Below, piece after piece: positions 8,980 through 17,893 of a stretch of 64,000 bases of DNA; position 1 is the first letter of the stretch; every line of letters begins with the position of its first letter. The notes below the pieces were generated by a model that was given only the letters and a program-made list of their open reading frames with translations, was not told the DNA's origin and did no database searches. The translations under genes and the position numbers were made by a program. This DNA is from Gloeotrichia echinulata CP02 (GTDB taxonomy: Bacteria; Cyanobacteriota; Cyanobacteriia; Cyanobacteriales; Nostocaceae), in contig CP051187.1 of NCBI GenBank assembly GCA_038087035.1, forward strand, positions 4,097,001-4,161,000, given 5' to 3'.

Positions 8980-10313
8980 ATGAAGCTAGTTGAACGTCAT
9001 ATCATCACAAAAAACCATCCTTTTTGGACAGACATTGACCACAGAGCTTTTTTGTCGAAAAATTTGTTTAACTTAGCTAATTACCATTATCGTCAACACT
9101 TTTTTCAACACCACCAGAAACTAAACTTTAACCAACTCTATCACCAATTATCTCAAACCAACGACTACAAAGCCTTACCCACCAAAGTTAGTAAGCAAAT
9201 CATCAGAAGATTAGATTCAGCATGGACAAGTTATTTTGCCGCCTTGAAATCCTGGAAACAACATCCAGATAAATTTTTAGGACAACCGAAAATTCCTAAA
9301 TATAAAGACAAAACCAAAGGGCGAAACATCTTACCATATCCTGATGAAGCCATCTCAAAAAAAGCCTTAAAAAAAGGAATTTGTCACCTGTCCATGAGTG
9401 AAATACAAATTCCCACATCCCAAAATGTGATAATTGAGGTGAGAATTGTTCCTAAAAGTAGTTGTTATTTGATAGAAATAGTTTATGAAAAAGTAGAATC
9501 GACAACCAATAATCAACAAATAGCGGGGATAGACTTAGGAGTTAATAACTTAATGGCTGTAACTACAAATCAGACAGGTGTAGCACCTATACTGATTAAA
9601 GGCAGACCACTAAAAGCAATTAATACCTTTTATAACAAACAACGTTCCCGGTTACAATCTAGAGCTTTAATTCAGCATCATCAAACCAATTCCCAAAGAT
9701 TAAAAAATCTGACTCATAAACGAAACTGTAGAGTAGAAAACTATCTACATACAGCAAGTAGAAGAGTCATCGACTGGTGTGTACAGCATCAAATAGGAAT
9801 CCTGGTGATTGGGCATAATATCCAGTGGAAACAAGGAATTAATTTGGGCAAAAAGAATAATCAACAATTTGTGAATATTCCACATGAACGGTTAATAAAA
9901 ATGTTAACCTATAAAGCCCAATTAAAAGGAATAAAAGTCATCATTACGGAAGAGTCTTATACATCCCAAGCCAGTGCAATAGATGGGGATGTTCTACCTA
10001 AATATGGGGAGAAAAAACCTCAATTTCAAGGGCATAGGATAGCGAGAGGATTGTATAAGACTGTTGATAATAGATTATTAAATGCCGATGTGAATGGGTC
10101 ATTTAATATCATCAGAAAAGTAATTCCTGATGTCTTAGACCAAGGAATAAAGGGTTTGCCGTTTAACCCTGTGGTGGTTGATCCGCTACGAATGACTAGG
10201 CTTTAAGCCTTTGAGTAGGTTTGAGTAGGTTTAGTCAAACGGTGGTTAGAACGAACAAAGAAGTCCAACAAAAAAGATCAGTTATGAGTTAACAATTCAT
10301 AACTCCTAACTCC
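8804..10313. repeat. 36-bp direct repeats flanking the tnpB segment
   Basis: The same 36 bases, starting TCAGTTATGAGTTAAC and ending CTCCTAACTCC, occur at 8804-8839 and 10278-10313 in the same orientation, one on each side of the tnpB. Each copy contains the palindrome GTTATGA/TCATAAC. They may be two copies of a small repeat or the product of a duplication at insertion. Confidence 0.75.
8980..10206 (+). CDS. tnpB: TnpB-like RuvC nuclease, divergent active site, no zinc ribbon
   Basis: 408 residues. RuvC-I is GIDLGVNNL with Asp185; RuvC-III is LNADVNGSFNI with Asp370. Where ordinary TnpB has VxxEDLN with the catalytic Glu, this protein has VIGHNIQWKQ (about 276-286) and no Glu. A conserved-looking TEESYTSQAS (Glu324, Glu325) sits where canonical TnpB has the CxxC zinc finger, and all four finger cysteines are missing. 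Some TnpB groups are known to have moved the second catalytic Glu, and this fits them. TnpB is an RNA-guided DNA nuclease of IS200/IS605 elements. No tnpA is present, so the element depends on others for movement. No internal stop; it looks intact. Confidence 0.88.
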   Translation: MKLVERHIITKNHPFWTDIDHRAFLSKNLFNLANYHYRQHFFQHHQKLNFNQLYHQLSQTNDYKALPTKVSKQIIRRLDSAWTSYFAALKSWKQHPDKFLGQPKIPKYKDKTKGRNILPYPDEAISKKALKKGICHLSMSEIQIPTSQNVIIEVRIVPKSSCYLIEIVYEKVESTTNNQQIAGIDLGVNNLMAVTTNQTGVAPILIKGRPLKAINTFYNKQRSRLQSRALIQHHQTNSQRLKNLTHKRNCRVENYLHTASRRVIDWCVQHQIGILVIGHNIQWKQGINLGKKNNQQFVNIPHERLIKMLTYKAQLKGIKVIITEESYTSQASAIDGDVLPKYGEKKPQFQGHRIARGLYKTVDNRLLNADVNGSFNIIRKVIPDVLDQGIKGLPFNPVVVDPLRMTRL

Positions 10314-10330
10314 TAACTCCTAATTTTAAT

Positions 10331-10942
10331 ATGCGCTCATTTCGCTTGGAACCAATCTTATGGATTCACGTCGCTGGATTAGCGACGCTGCCGATTTCTT
10401 TGCTACTGTGTTTATTGTTTTTATCAGTAGGTGAGCCGCTTTTACCTGTATGGTTGGAGCTATCTTTAGTCGCCGCCATTGGCGTTGTTCCCCTACTGTG
10501 GATGCAATTTCGTCGCCCTTTTTATATATTTGCTATTTTGGGTGTAGCGCTCAAACCAGAAAATCTGACTGAGCAGCAACGGAAAATTCTTGGTTTAATT
10601 AATACAAATTTTAATCGTGTGCTGGCTGTATTGGCAGCCGTGTTTTTAATAGGGGTGCTGTGGCAAATTTACCAAGTTGCACCATTGGTAGCCAAGGTGG
10701 CCAGTTTTTTACCCCAATGGCGCAGCGTCGGATTATTGCTTGCAGCTATAGCTTTTTTGGTCAGCAATCTGTTTTTGCAAATTCCCGTGAGTGTAGCACG
10801 AGTTTTGGTGACGAATGACACAGAATTTGCTGCCCTAGAACCATTACCTTTAGAGAAGATTCAACAGAATTTCACGATTTTAGGGGTGCGGGTTAATAAA
10901 ATCTTGCCCCAGTTGACTGTTAAAGTTAAAACTGAGGAATGA
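10331..10942 (+). CDS. Low-complexity-tail-type cyanobacterial membrane protein
   Basis: 203 residues with four hydrophobic segments at about 10-32, 40-62, 92-115 and 130-152. The start MRSFRLEPILWIHVAGLATLP matches what I remember of the cyanobacterial group annotated as low-complexity tail membrane protein, although this copy lacks such a tail and ends at LTVKVKTEE. Function unknown. The next small gene starts 7 bases after its stop, so the two are probably co-transcribed. Confidence 0.7.
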   Translation: MRSFRLEPILWIHVAGLATLPISLLLCLLFLSVGEPLLPVWLELSLVAAIGVVPLLWMQFRRPFYIFAILGVALKPENLTEQQRKILGLINTNFNRVLAVLAAVFLIGVLWQIYQVAPLVAKVASFLPQWRSVGLLLAAIAFLVSNLFLQIPVSVARVLVTNDTEFAALEPLPLEKIQQNFTILGVRVNKILPQLTVKVKTEE

Positions 10943-10948
10943 AAAACT

Positions 10949-11167
10949 ATGGCTCAAATTCAAGCTTCTAGCGATGCCTTCGGCGGGCGTAGCCATCGCC
11001 CATTTGCTCATGATAGCGAAATTTGGGACGGTCTCAAATTCGCGATCGCCGCTAGTTCTGGTTTCCAACGCTGGCAACTAGAACACAGTGCCCAATTACA
11101 CGCGCTTCCCCTAGAACACCAGGTACAGCGCTATTTGCGGGAAACTCTAGAAACTTTAGCTTATTAA
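10949..11167 (+). CDS. Small cyanobacterial protein with an in-frame palindrome insertion
   Basis: 72 residues, function unknown. The C-terminal part (IWDGLKFAIAASSGFQRWQ to YLRETLETLAY) looks like an ordinary conserved small protein. Residues 8-17 (SDAFGGRSHR) are encoded by a 29-base palindromic repeat, GCGATGCCTTCGGCGGGCGT and onward to CCATCGC at 10971-10999, a dispersed Nostocales repeat. The repeat kept the frame open, so the gene gained about ten residues near its N-terminus. Its ATG lies 7 bases after the preceding stop codon. Confidence 0.65.
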   Translation: MAQIQASSDAFGGRSHRPFAHDSEIWDGLKFAIAASSGFQRWQLEHSAQLHALPLEHQVQRYLRETLETLAY

Positions 11168-11187
11168 ACATACCTGTCTATTTTAGT

Positions 11188-11212
11188 AGGGGCACGGCAT
11201 TGCCGTGCCCCT
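11188..11212. terminator. Perfect palindrome AGGGGCACGGCA/TGCCGTGCCCCT between convergent genes
   Basis: A 25-base near-perfect palindrome placed between the ends of two converging genes. It is a member of a dispersed family: four more copies lie at 37331-37508 and a broken one near 48486. A bidirectional terminator role is inferred from position, but there is no T run. Confidence 0.5.
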
Positions 11213-11245
11213 GGTGTTGCATCTAAACGATAAACAAGATTTAAC

Positions 11246-11902
11246 CTAAACTTTGGCGCTAGCTTTAAGATTCTTCTGTTTGCAGAAGCGACTAAGCACA
11301 AAACCACCCGCTATCAATGAACCCAATATTGTTGATGGTTCGGGGACAGGTGCAGCATTGTACTCGAAGTTATCTAAAGCAAAATGCTTGCCATCACCAT
11401 TATAACCTGCACTAACACCGCCAGAGGAAGTAAATTTTAAATTGTCGATGCCAAGGTAGTTGAAGGTGAACTTTGTTGGGGATGTAGTATTTACAGTTAC
11501 AGTTTGTGAATACTTAGGTACACCGCCTAAAGATCCCTTAACCAAAATATTCAAACCATTGTTCCAAGAGCCTGTGAGATAAGTACTGTTGAAGTCAAAT
11601 TGACCATGATCAACACTTACACTGGCAGGGGTTCCAAATCCATTGTACGCGACGTTTGGTGTGGAGACGATTCCATTGTCATAACCTGATGAATCATAAA
11701 TATTGAGCGTCCCATTCAAGTAATAAAAATTATTCCAATTCAATCCTTGGTAGCCGTTGGGAATTGGTGCTTCATTACCAGACAAATCGTCAAACGTCAC
11801 AACAACCGCCTGTGCTTGACTCATTCCTAGTGTTCCCAGCGCAATCAATACTGTTCCAGCACAAGCCAGCGATACCTTTTTCATGAAATTTGAGGTAATC
11901 AT
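11246..11902 (-). CDS. PEP-CTERM sorted exported protein
   Basis: About 218 residues from the ATG at 11902 (an alternative ATG is at 11884; the frame is open to 12028). A signal peptide ends near AQA (MSQAQAVVV). The C-terminus has the PEP-CTERM signal: VPEPST, a hydrophobic helix, then basic RFCKQKNLK. The mature part, beginning VVVTFDDLSGNEAPIPNGYQ, is beta-rich and has no catalytic motif. PEP-CTERM proteins are exported and processed by an exosortase, which is not in this window. The family with TFDDL...GYQGLNW recurs in cyanobacteria with unknown role. Confidence 0.82.
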   Translation of the reverse strand: MITSNFMKKVSLACAGTVLIALGTLGMSQAQAVVVTFDDLSGNEAPIPNGYQGLNWNNFYYLNGTLNIYDSSGYDNGIVSTPNVAYNGFGTPASVSVDHGQFDFNSTYLTGSWNNGLNILVKGSLGGVPKYSQTVTVNTTSPTKFTFNYLGIDNLKFTSSGGVSAGYNGDGKHFALDNFEYNAAPVPEPSTILGSLIAGGFVLSRFCKQKNLKASAKV

Positions 11903-12028
11903 GTAGTTTTTATCCAAAAGAGTCAAAAATTTACACGTAATAAGGGTATTGACACTGCTTAGAGATGACAGATACAGAAATTGGGTATCAGTTATTAGGC
12001 GTATGTTAACCGTGTTTTCTCGCAGCAA

Positions 12029-12648
12029 AGCCAGACGCCAATTGGTGTCTAGTTTCTCGTTATGAAGCTGATAACTGATTAGTTAAAACACATCAAATAT
12101 GCAGATCTGAATTTGCTCCAAGTCTTGTATGTTTAGGTTTTGTCGGATAGACCTCTGTAATAAACGAGGTAAATCTATTACATGTGTGTTACTTAATAAC
12201 CTCTTTTTCTCTGAGTTATTACATAAGTATATATTCTGATGACATTTAAAAATAGTTTTCCATTATACTTTTATCGAAAATAAACTTAGGGGAATTATCT
12301 TCAACAAGGTCATATATTTTACTTAGCTAAAAATATATTTAGTAAACTCGGCATATAAGGTAAGGCAATACCCTTGGTTTTCACGGTATTTTGTGTGATT
12401 CAGAATCCCCGTAATTTCTCCAAAACTGGGGTTTTGACTTTGTGCTGATACGCTTGGTGATCAGCACATCAAATATATTTAGCAAAACCAACAAATTTGT
12501 TCTCAAATGTGGGATTTATTGCGGAACATCGCTGATAATGTGTTTGTCTTCGGGTATAGTTTGGCAAAGGTTTGACAGGTATACATAGCTGCTACCGTCA
12601 ACTCTGCTCAACGAACCGTCATTCAGTAGATCATCACAGACATAAAAA
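12029..12648. other. 620-base divergent intergenic region
   Basis: Between the divergent PEP-CTERM and SLH genes. AT-rich, with no open frame of interest and no tRNA or recognisable RNA. A short inverted pair, TGCTGATACGC/GTGATCAGCACA, lies near 12441-12470. Promoters for both exported proteins should be here. Confidence 0.35.
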
Positions 12649-14328
12649 ATGAAATATCGGGGTTTTGACATTTTTTCAGGCAAAAATCTTCGCCTTCTTT
12701 CTCGCAGTCACATAGGATCTACTTTACCGTTGCAAGCTGGACTAACTGCTTTGTTAGTTCTTGCTGGTGGTGGGTCGATGTTAGTCTCTGGTGCGGTAAA
12801 TGCTGGTGCTGCTCCCACGCTCACCGCCCAAGTTCCCGCAACTGGAACCGTGATTTACGTTAACCCAGCCACAGGTGGAGATACGGCTACGGCTGGTGTA
12901 ACTGAAGCAGCGCCCTACAAAACCATTACCTTCGCCCTGAGCAAAGCGCAACCAGGTACAATAATTCAATTAGCACCTGGTAGCTATAATAAAGATACTG
13001 GTGAAACCTTCCCACTCTTGCTCAAACAAGGTGTAACCTTGCGAGGCGAGGAATCGAACCAAGGTCAGGGGATATTGATTACAGGTGGCGGCTTCTACAC
13101 TAGTCGCTTCTTTGCCAGACAGGATATTACAATTTTGGCTGATAACGGAACTACTATTACAGGTGTCACCGTCACCAACCCAAATTCACGAGGTACGGGT
13201 GTTTGGGTGGAATCTTCTAACCCCATTATCAAAAACAATACTTTTAGCAACAGTTTAAGAGAGGGCGTTTTTGTCACTGGTACAGGAAATCCCAAAATTG
13301 AAGGTAACATCTTTGTGCAAAACAAAGGTAACGGGGTTTCAGTGACTAGATCCGCCCAAGGAGAGATTCGGAATAACTTGTTTCAAGATACAGGTTTTGG
13401 TCTGGCGATTGGTGGGACATCCACACCTCTAATCATCGAAAATCAGATAGTGCAAAACCAAGACGGTCTGTTTATCTCCGAAACAGCTAAACCTGTATTA
13501 CGTAAGAATGTAATTCAGAACAATAAGCGGGATGGCGTCGTCGCTACTATTGATGCAGCCCCTGACCTCGGTACCAATGAAAGTCCTGGTGGTAATCTCA
13601 TTCGTGGTAACACTCGTTATGACGTAAATAATGCCACGAAAACTCAAAAAATTCTGGCTGTTGGTAACGATATTGATAAAAAACGCATTTTTGGTGCGGT
13701 AGACTTTGTAGCTGCAACAGTTCAACCACCACCAGGTGGTCCTGTCGCCTTCAAAGATGTGCCTACAGGTTATTGGGCTAAAGCCTATATCGAAGCGTTA
13801 GCTTCTAACAATATTATTGCCGGCTTTCCTGATGGTTCTTTTAAACCCAATGAACCAGTTACCCGCGCCCAATTCGCTACCATCATCAACAAAGCTTTAA
13901 CACCCGCAGCGAAACGCGCAGCGATTGAATTTAAGGATGTAAAAAGCAATTTTTGGGCTTACGCTGCTATTCAATCAGCTTACAAAGGTCAATTTGTTTC
14001 TGGCTATCCTGATGGTACTTTTAAACCACAGCAGCAAATTCCACGAGTGCAGGCTTTAGTCGCTTTAGCTAACGGTTTAGGACTAACTGCTGACAATCAA
14101 AATGTCCTTTCTTTTTACACAGATGCTGGTCAAATTCCCAATTATGCGACGGCTTCAATAGCTGCAGCAACTGCGCGACAAATAGTCATCAATTATCCCA
14201 CAGTTAAGCAACTTAATCCTAATGGTCAAGCTACAAGGGCAGAAGTTGCAGCCTTTGTTTACCAAGCATTGGTAAATGCTGGACGTGCGCCAGCAATTGC
14301 TTCACCCTATTTGGTGAAAGTTCCTTAA
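12649..14328 (+). CDS. Exported DUF1565 beta-helix protein with three SLH domains
   Basis: 559 residues. A hydrophobic segment at about 27-48 serves as signal or anchor. Residues 66-345 form a DUF1565/right-handed parallel beta-helix (VNPATGGDTATAGVTEAAPYKTI, then repeated NNTFSNS, GNIFVQN, NNLFQDT turns). After a Pro/Gly linker come three S-layer homology domains: about 362-410 (FKDVPTGYWAKAYIEAL, GFPDGSFKPNEPVTRAQFA), about 425-472 (FKDVKSNFWAYAAI, GYPDGTFKPQQQIPRVQAL) and about 488-540. SLH domains anchor proteins to pyruvylated cell-wall polymer or, in cyanobacteria, to peptidoglycan. The helix part may bind polysaccharide. A hairpin terminator follows. Confidence 0.88.
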   Translation: MKYRGFDIFSGKNLRLLSRSHIGSTLPLQAGLTALLVLAGGGSMLVSGAVNAGAAPTLTAQVPATGTVIYVNPATGGDTATAGVTEAAPYKTITFALSKAQPGTIIQLAPGSYNKDTGETFPLLLKQGVTLRGEESNQGQGILITGGGFYTSRFFARQDITILADNGTTITGVTVTNPNSRGTGVWVESSNPIIKNNTFSNSLREGVFVTGTGNPKIEGNIFVQNKGNGVSVTRSAQGEIRNNLFQDTGFGLAIGGTSTPLIIENQIVQNQDGLFISETAKPVLRKNVIQNNKRDGVVATIDAAPDLGTNESPGGNLIRGNTRYDVNNATKTQKILAVGNDIDKKRIFGAVDFVAATVQPPPGGPVAFKDVPTGYWAKAYIEALASNNIIAGFPDGSFKPNEPVTRAQFATIINKALTPAAKRAAIEFKDVKSNFWAYAAIQSAYKGQFVSGYPDGTFKPQQQIPRVQALVALANGLGLTADNQNVLSFYTDAGQIPNYATASIAAATARQIVINYPTVKQLNPNGQATRAEVAAFVYQALVNAGRAPAIASPYLVKVP

Positions 14329-14349
14329 ATTGTTTGTGAACAATTAGCT

Positions 14350-14376
14350 CCCCGACTTATTCAAGAAGTCGGGGTT
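14350..14376 (+). terminator. Hairpin after the SLH gene
   Basis: CCCCGACTT, 7-base loop, AAGTCGGGG, then TTCTGG. A perfect 9-bp stem 22 bases after the stop codon. The T run is short, so it could also be a dispersed repeat hairpin. Confidence 0.55.
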
Positions 14377-14516
14377 CTGGAAAGGGTGAATTATTTTGCG
14401 TGATGTCTAATAATTAATCAATTATCCAAATCTTTTTTCTCAAAAAAATTTTGAGTTTTGAATTACAGGTAGGGTGAGTATTGCCCACCAGATCCGGGTT
14501 TTGGTGGGCAATGCTA

Positions 14517-15266
14517 CTATATTGGTTCAATCCCCGCAGCTCGTAATTGTGCTGCTAGTCGTTCCGCACGTTGGCGTTCTTGTTCCGCACGTTGGCGTTC
14601 TTGTTCCGCACGTTGGCGTTCTTGTTCAACTAATTCTGCACCCCACAGTAACAGTTGTTCGTCTTGGTCCCACCAGCGTAACCAATTCCCTGGACGGTTC
14701 TCACGAATACCTTGCCATACTCCAAGGTAAAGATTCATTTCCCCTATCCAGTAGCGCTGATTTTCGTTAGGCTCTTGCAAAATATACTGCCCTGTGCTAT
14801 CTAAACAATACATCTCTATAGTCCCACTATGAGGTTCAAAGATGGCGTAGTTTGGCACTTTCAAAATACGCTCGTAAAAAAACCATTTACCAGGAGGGTA
14901 GCTTGGTTTGATGGAATATTCTGTCCCATCGGTATCAGAAATAAATTCCATCACCACTACGGGAATATCTCCTTGTAGTTGGGGGGTGTAACTGCGGATG
15001 ATTTCCTCTCTATCAACTTTGATTTTAGCCACGTATGCCCAATCAGGCGCTTTTATAACAATTTTGCCATTTAAGGTGGCGCAGATGCCGTAATTTGTTG
15101 ATGTCAGGGCGTTGGCTGGGATTTTGTCGGCTAGTTGTAGGCTTTCTGTTAGTGCTGCTGCTAGGGCTGGTTGGTTAATATTATCCACTGGATCATCTGG
15201 TAGTACGTAATCATCGGGTAGTTTTTCCCAAGTGATTTGGTATTGCTGGGTGAGGGTGGCTGTCAT
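14517..15266 (-). CDS. Uma2-family (DUF820) endonuclease-like protein
   Basis: 249 residues. The Uma2 fold of the PD-(D/E)XK superfamily is indicated by GDIPVVVMEFISDTDG, KWFFYERILKVPNYAIFEP and the GxWQGI...WLRWWD ending. The C-terminal 35 residues carry three exact EQERQRA heptads plus ERLAAQLRAAGIEPI, a coiled coil typical of this family and encoded by a 21-base tandem repeat (ACGTTGGCGTTCTTGTTCCG). Uma2 proteins are hugely amplified in filamentous cyanobacteria and their role is unknown. It stands alone between the SLH gene and radA. Confidence 0.85.
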   Translation of the reverse strand: MTATLTQQYQITWEKLPDDYVLPDDPVDNINQPALAAALTESLQLADKIPANALTSTNYGICATLNGKIVIKAPDWAYVAKIKVDREEIIRSYTPQLQGDIPVVVMEFISDTDGTEYSIKPSYPPGKWFFYERILKVPNYAIFEPHSGTIEMYCLDSTGQYILQEPNENQRYWIGEMNLYLGVWQGIRENRPGNWLRWWDQDEQLLLWGAELVEQERQRAEQERQRAEQERQRAERLAAQLRAAGIEPI

Positions 15267-15403
15267 GGTGGGTTTTCCTTTTGATTATATGAATTTATGT
15301 CACGCAAAGGCATAGGCGTAGGGTGCTTCAGACCTAAAATATTGAAAGCAAATTATTTGTGTGCTTCTCCTAGCACCCTACAAAGAGTCAGGGATATGGA
15401 AGT

Positions 15404-16930
15404 TTATTCTTCTTCATCGGGTGCTAAATCCGCATCTGTTAAAGTTTGGTGCGGAATGGCGGCAATAATTGCATCTATTACTTTAGAAACTGGTAAAATC
15501 TCGATATTCAGGTCGGGGAATTTTGTCCCTTTAGGAACGATCGCTCTTTTAAATCCTAGTTTGGCTGCTTCTTTTAACCTGAGTTCCATTTGGGAAACCG
15601 ATCGCACTTGTCCCCCTAACCCTACTTCCCCGATTAATACTGTACCTGGATCGACAATGCGATCGCGGAAACTGGCTACTATAGCAATAGCTATTCCTAA
15701 ATCTACCGCTGGTTCTTCTACATTTAACCCACCGGCTGAAGCGACATAGGAATCTAATTTTGACATGGGTATCCCCACCCGCTTTTCTAATACGGCGAGA
15801 ATTTGCACTAGGCGGTTATAGTCTATACCAGTTCCTGCACGTCGCGGGGAAGGATAACTAGTGGGACTGACCAAAGCTTGTAATTCGACAACTATCGGGC
15901 GCGTTCCTTCACAAGCTACGACAATGGCGGTACCAGGGGCTGGATCATCACGATTCCCTAAAAATAGCTCTGAGGGATTAGGTACTTCCCGCAGTCCGTG
16001 GGAAACCATTTCAAATATACCAATTTCGTGGGTTGCCCCGAAACGGTTTTTGACTGTTCTTAATAATCGATGGGATGCAAAGCGATCGCCTTCAAAATAC
16101 AATACGGTATCTACTAAATGTTCTAAGACTTTCGGACCTGCGATCGCTCCTTCTTTGGTGACGTGTCCCACAATTAACATGGTAATATCTTCGTGTTTCG
16201 CCACTTTCATCAATGCTGCAGTGCATTCCCTTACCTGGGCTACAGAACCCGGTGCGGAGGTGAGAGCGGGAAAAAATACGGTTTGAATACTGTCAATAAC
16301 TGCAACATTTGGTCTGAGGGAATCTATTTCCCGTAAAATTTCTTCTAAATCTGTTTCTGGTAATATATATAGATCGGCATTTGTATTCTCAGGGTTTACC
16401 GAACCATCTGAATCTGTAGCTACTGTATTACTCTCGTCACCAACCACACTCACGGTTTTCGATACTCCCAAGCGAGTGGCTCTTAATTTTACCTGTTGTC
16501 CTGATTCTTCTCCAGTGATGTAAAGGATACGGTACCTCTGCGCTAGTTGATTTGATACTTGTAGCAGCAAAGTAGATTTACCAATTCCGGGATCACCGCC
16601 AATTAGCACCATCGAACCAGGGACAACCCCGCCTCCCAACACCCGATCTAATTCTCCATAACCAGATTCCCAGCGTGTAATTTGGCGATCGCTAATTTGG
16701 TCAAATGTCAAGGAGGCTCGTGGTTTAGCCGGTTTGGCAGGAGATTTGCCATTATTTAGCGTATTTTGCCAATTACCGACACCCCCACGACCTGGTATAT
16801 CTACTGTATATGGGCTGGCGTTTTGCTCTACTAAAGAGTCAAAGGTGTCACAATTTGAACACTTTCCAAACCATTGGGAGAATTCTGCTCCACAATTGCT
16901 ACAAATAAAAACGGTTTTTGACTTTGCCAT
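15404..16930 (-). CDS. radA: DNA repair protein RadA (Sms)
   Basis: 508 residues. The N-terminal zinc finger has Cys10, Cys13, Cys24 and Cys27. Walker A is GGDPGIGKST at 111-120. The RadA-specific KNRFG motif is in VKNRFGATHEIG, and a Lon-protease-like C-terminal domain follows. RadA is a hexameric DNA-B-like helicase that assists branch migration in recombination. An acidic tail (DADLAPDEEE) ends the protein. It is divergent from rpaB, with about 170 AT-rich bases between the two starts. Confidence 0.95.
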   Translation of the reverse strand: MAKSKTVFICSNCGAEFSQWFGKCSNCDTFDSLVEQNASPYTVDIPGRGGVGNWQNTLNNGKSPAKPAKPRASLTFDQISDRQITRWESGYGELDRVLGGGVVPGSMVLIGGDPGIGKSTLLLQVSNQLAQRYRILYITGEESGQQVKLRATRLGVSKTVSVVGDESNTVATDSDGSVNPENTNADLYILPETDLEEILREIDSLRPNVAVIDSIQTVFFPALTSAPGSVAQVRECTAALMKVAKHEDITMLIVGHVTKEGAIAGPKVLEHLVDTVLYFEGDRFASHRLLRTVKNRFGATHEIGIFEMVSHGLREVPNPSELFLGNRDDPAPGTAIVVACEGTRPIVVELQALVSPTSYPSPRRAGTGIDYNRLVQILAVLEKRVGIPMSKLDSYVASAGGLNVEEPAVDLGIAIAIVASFRDRIVDPGTVLIGEVGLGGQVRSVSQMELRLKEAAKLGFKRAIVPKGTKFPDLNIEILPVSKVIDAIIAAIPHQTLTDADLAPDEEE

Positions 16931-17100
16931 TCTTAAAATTACTTCAATAATCTTAATTATTCCTTAATTTTTGGAAAAAAGTGAAATCCAATCATGGTAA
17001 TAGTTGCAGCTTTTTCCAAATCAATTCATGGAATGATATCTTAATATTATGGTATTAAAAATTAATCATGAAAAATTTTAGTTAAGGAGCATTGAGAAAC

Positions 17101-17832
17101 TTGGAAAATCATAAAGAAAAGATCCTGGTGGTAGATGACGAAGCCAGCATTCGCCGGATTTTGGAAACGCGCCTGTCGATGATTGGCTACGATGTTGTCA
17201 CCGCTGGCGACGGTGAAGAAGCTTTAGACACATTTCGTAAAGCTGAACCTGACCTAGTGGTTTTGGATGTCATGATGCCAAAGCTAGATGGCTACGGTGT
17301 ATGTCAAGAATTACGAAAGGAATCAGATGTCCCAATTATTATGCTAACAGCCTTGGGGGATGTAGCTGATCGCATCACCGGATTAGAATTGGGAGCTGAT
17401 GATTATGTAGTTAAACCATTTTCCCCCAAAGAGCTAGAAGCACGCATTCGCTCAGTGCTACGACGAGTTGACAAAACTGGTGCTTCTGGTATACCCAGTT
17501 CTGGGGTGATCCATGTCGGTAATATCAAAATCGATACCAATAAACGTCAAGTTTACAAAGGCGATGAGCGCATTCGCTTGACAGGTATGGAGTTTAGTTT
17601 ACTAGAATTATTAGTCAGTCGTTCAGGAGAAGCCTTTTCCCGCTCAGAAATTTTGCAAGAAGTCTGGGGTTACACACCAGAGCGTCATGTTGATACCCGC
17701 GTAGTAGATGTGCATATATCCCGATTACGCGCCAAGCTAGAAGATGACCCCAGTAACCCAGAATTGATTCTCACAGCCCGTGGTACTGGTTATCTGTTTC
17801 AGAGGATTATTGAACCTGGAGAAGAGTTATAA
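17101..17832 (+). CDS. rpaB: OmpR-type response regulator RpaB (Ycf27)
   Basis: 243 residues from the TTG at 17101 (ENHKEKILVVDDEAS); another TTG at 17092 is possible but lies only 2 bases after the AAGGAG site. The receiver domain has acidic pocket Asp12-Asp13, phosphoacceptor Asp56 (VVLDVMMPKLDGYG) and the conserved Lys in VVKPFSPKE. A winged-helix DNA-binding domain follows (LTGMEFSLLELLVSRSGEAFSR, RVVDVHISRLRAKLED). RpaB is the near-universal cyanobacterial and red-algal-plastid regulator that binds HLR1 sites and represses high-light genes. No sensor kinase gene is adjacent. Confidence 0.92.
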   Translation: MENHKEKILVVDDEASIRRILETRLSMIGYDVVTAGDGEEALDTFRKAEPDLVVLDVMMPKLDGYGVCQELRKESDVPIIMLTALGDVADRITGLELGADDYVVKPFSPKELEARIRSVLRRVDKTGASGIPSSGVIHVGNIKIDTNKRQVYKGDERIRLTGMEFSLLELLVSRSGEAFSRSEILQEVWGYTPERHVDTRVVDVHISRLRAKLEDDPSNPELILTARGTGYLFQRIIEPGEEL

Positions 17833-17861
17833 CTTTCTTCAACTCATAACTCATCAGAGTC

Positions 17862-17893
17862 TTCACTTCGTGACGCTCTGCGCGTTCGCGCCG
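17862..17893. repeat. REP-like palindrome (CTTCGTGACGCTCTGCGCG)
   Basis: CTTCACTTCGTGACGCTCTG and its following GCGTTCGCGCC belong to the dispersed family also seen at 35380-35485 and 60720-60745. It directly precedes the HEARO-like RNA. Confidence 0.5.
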
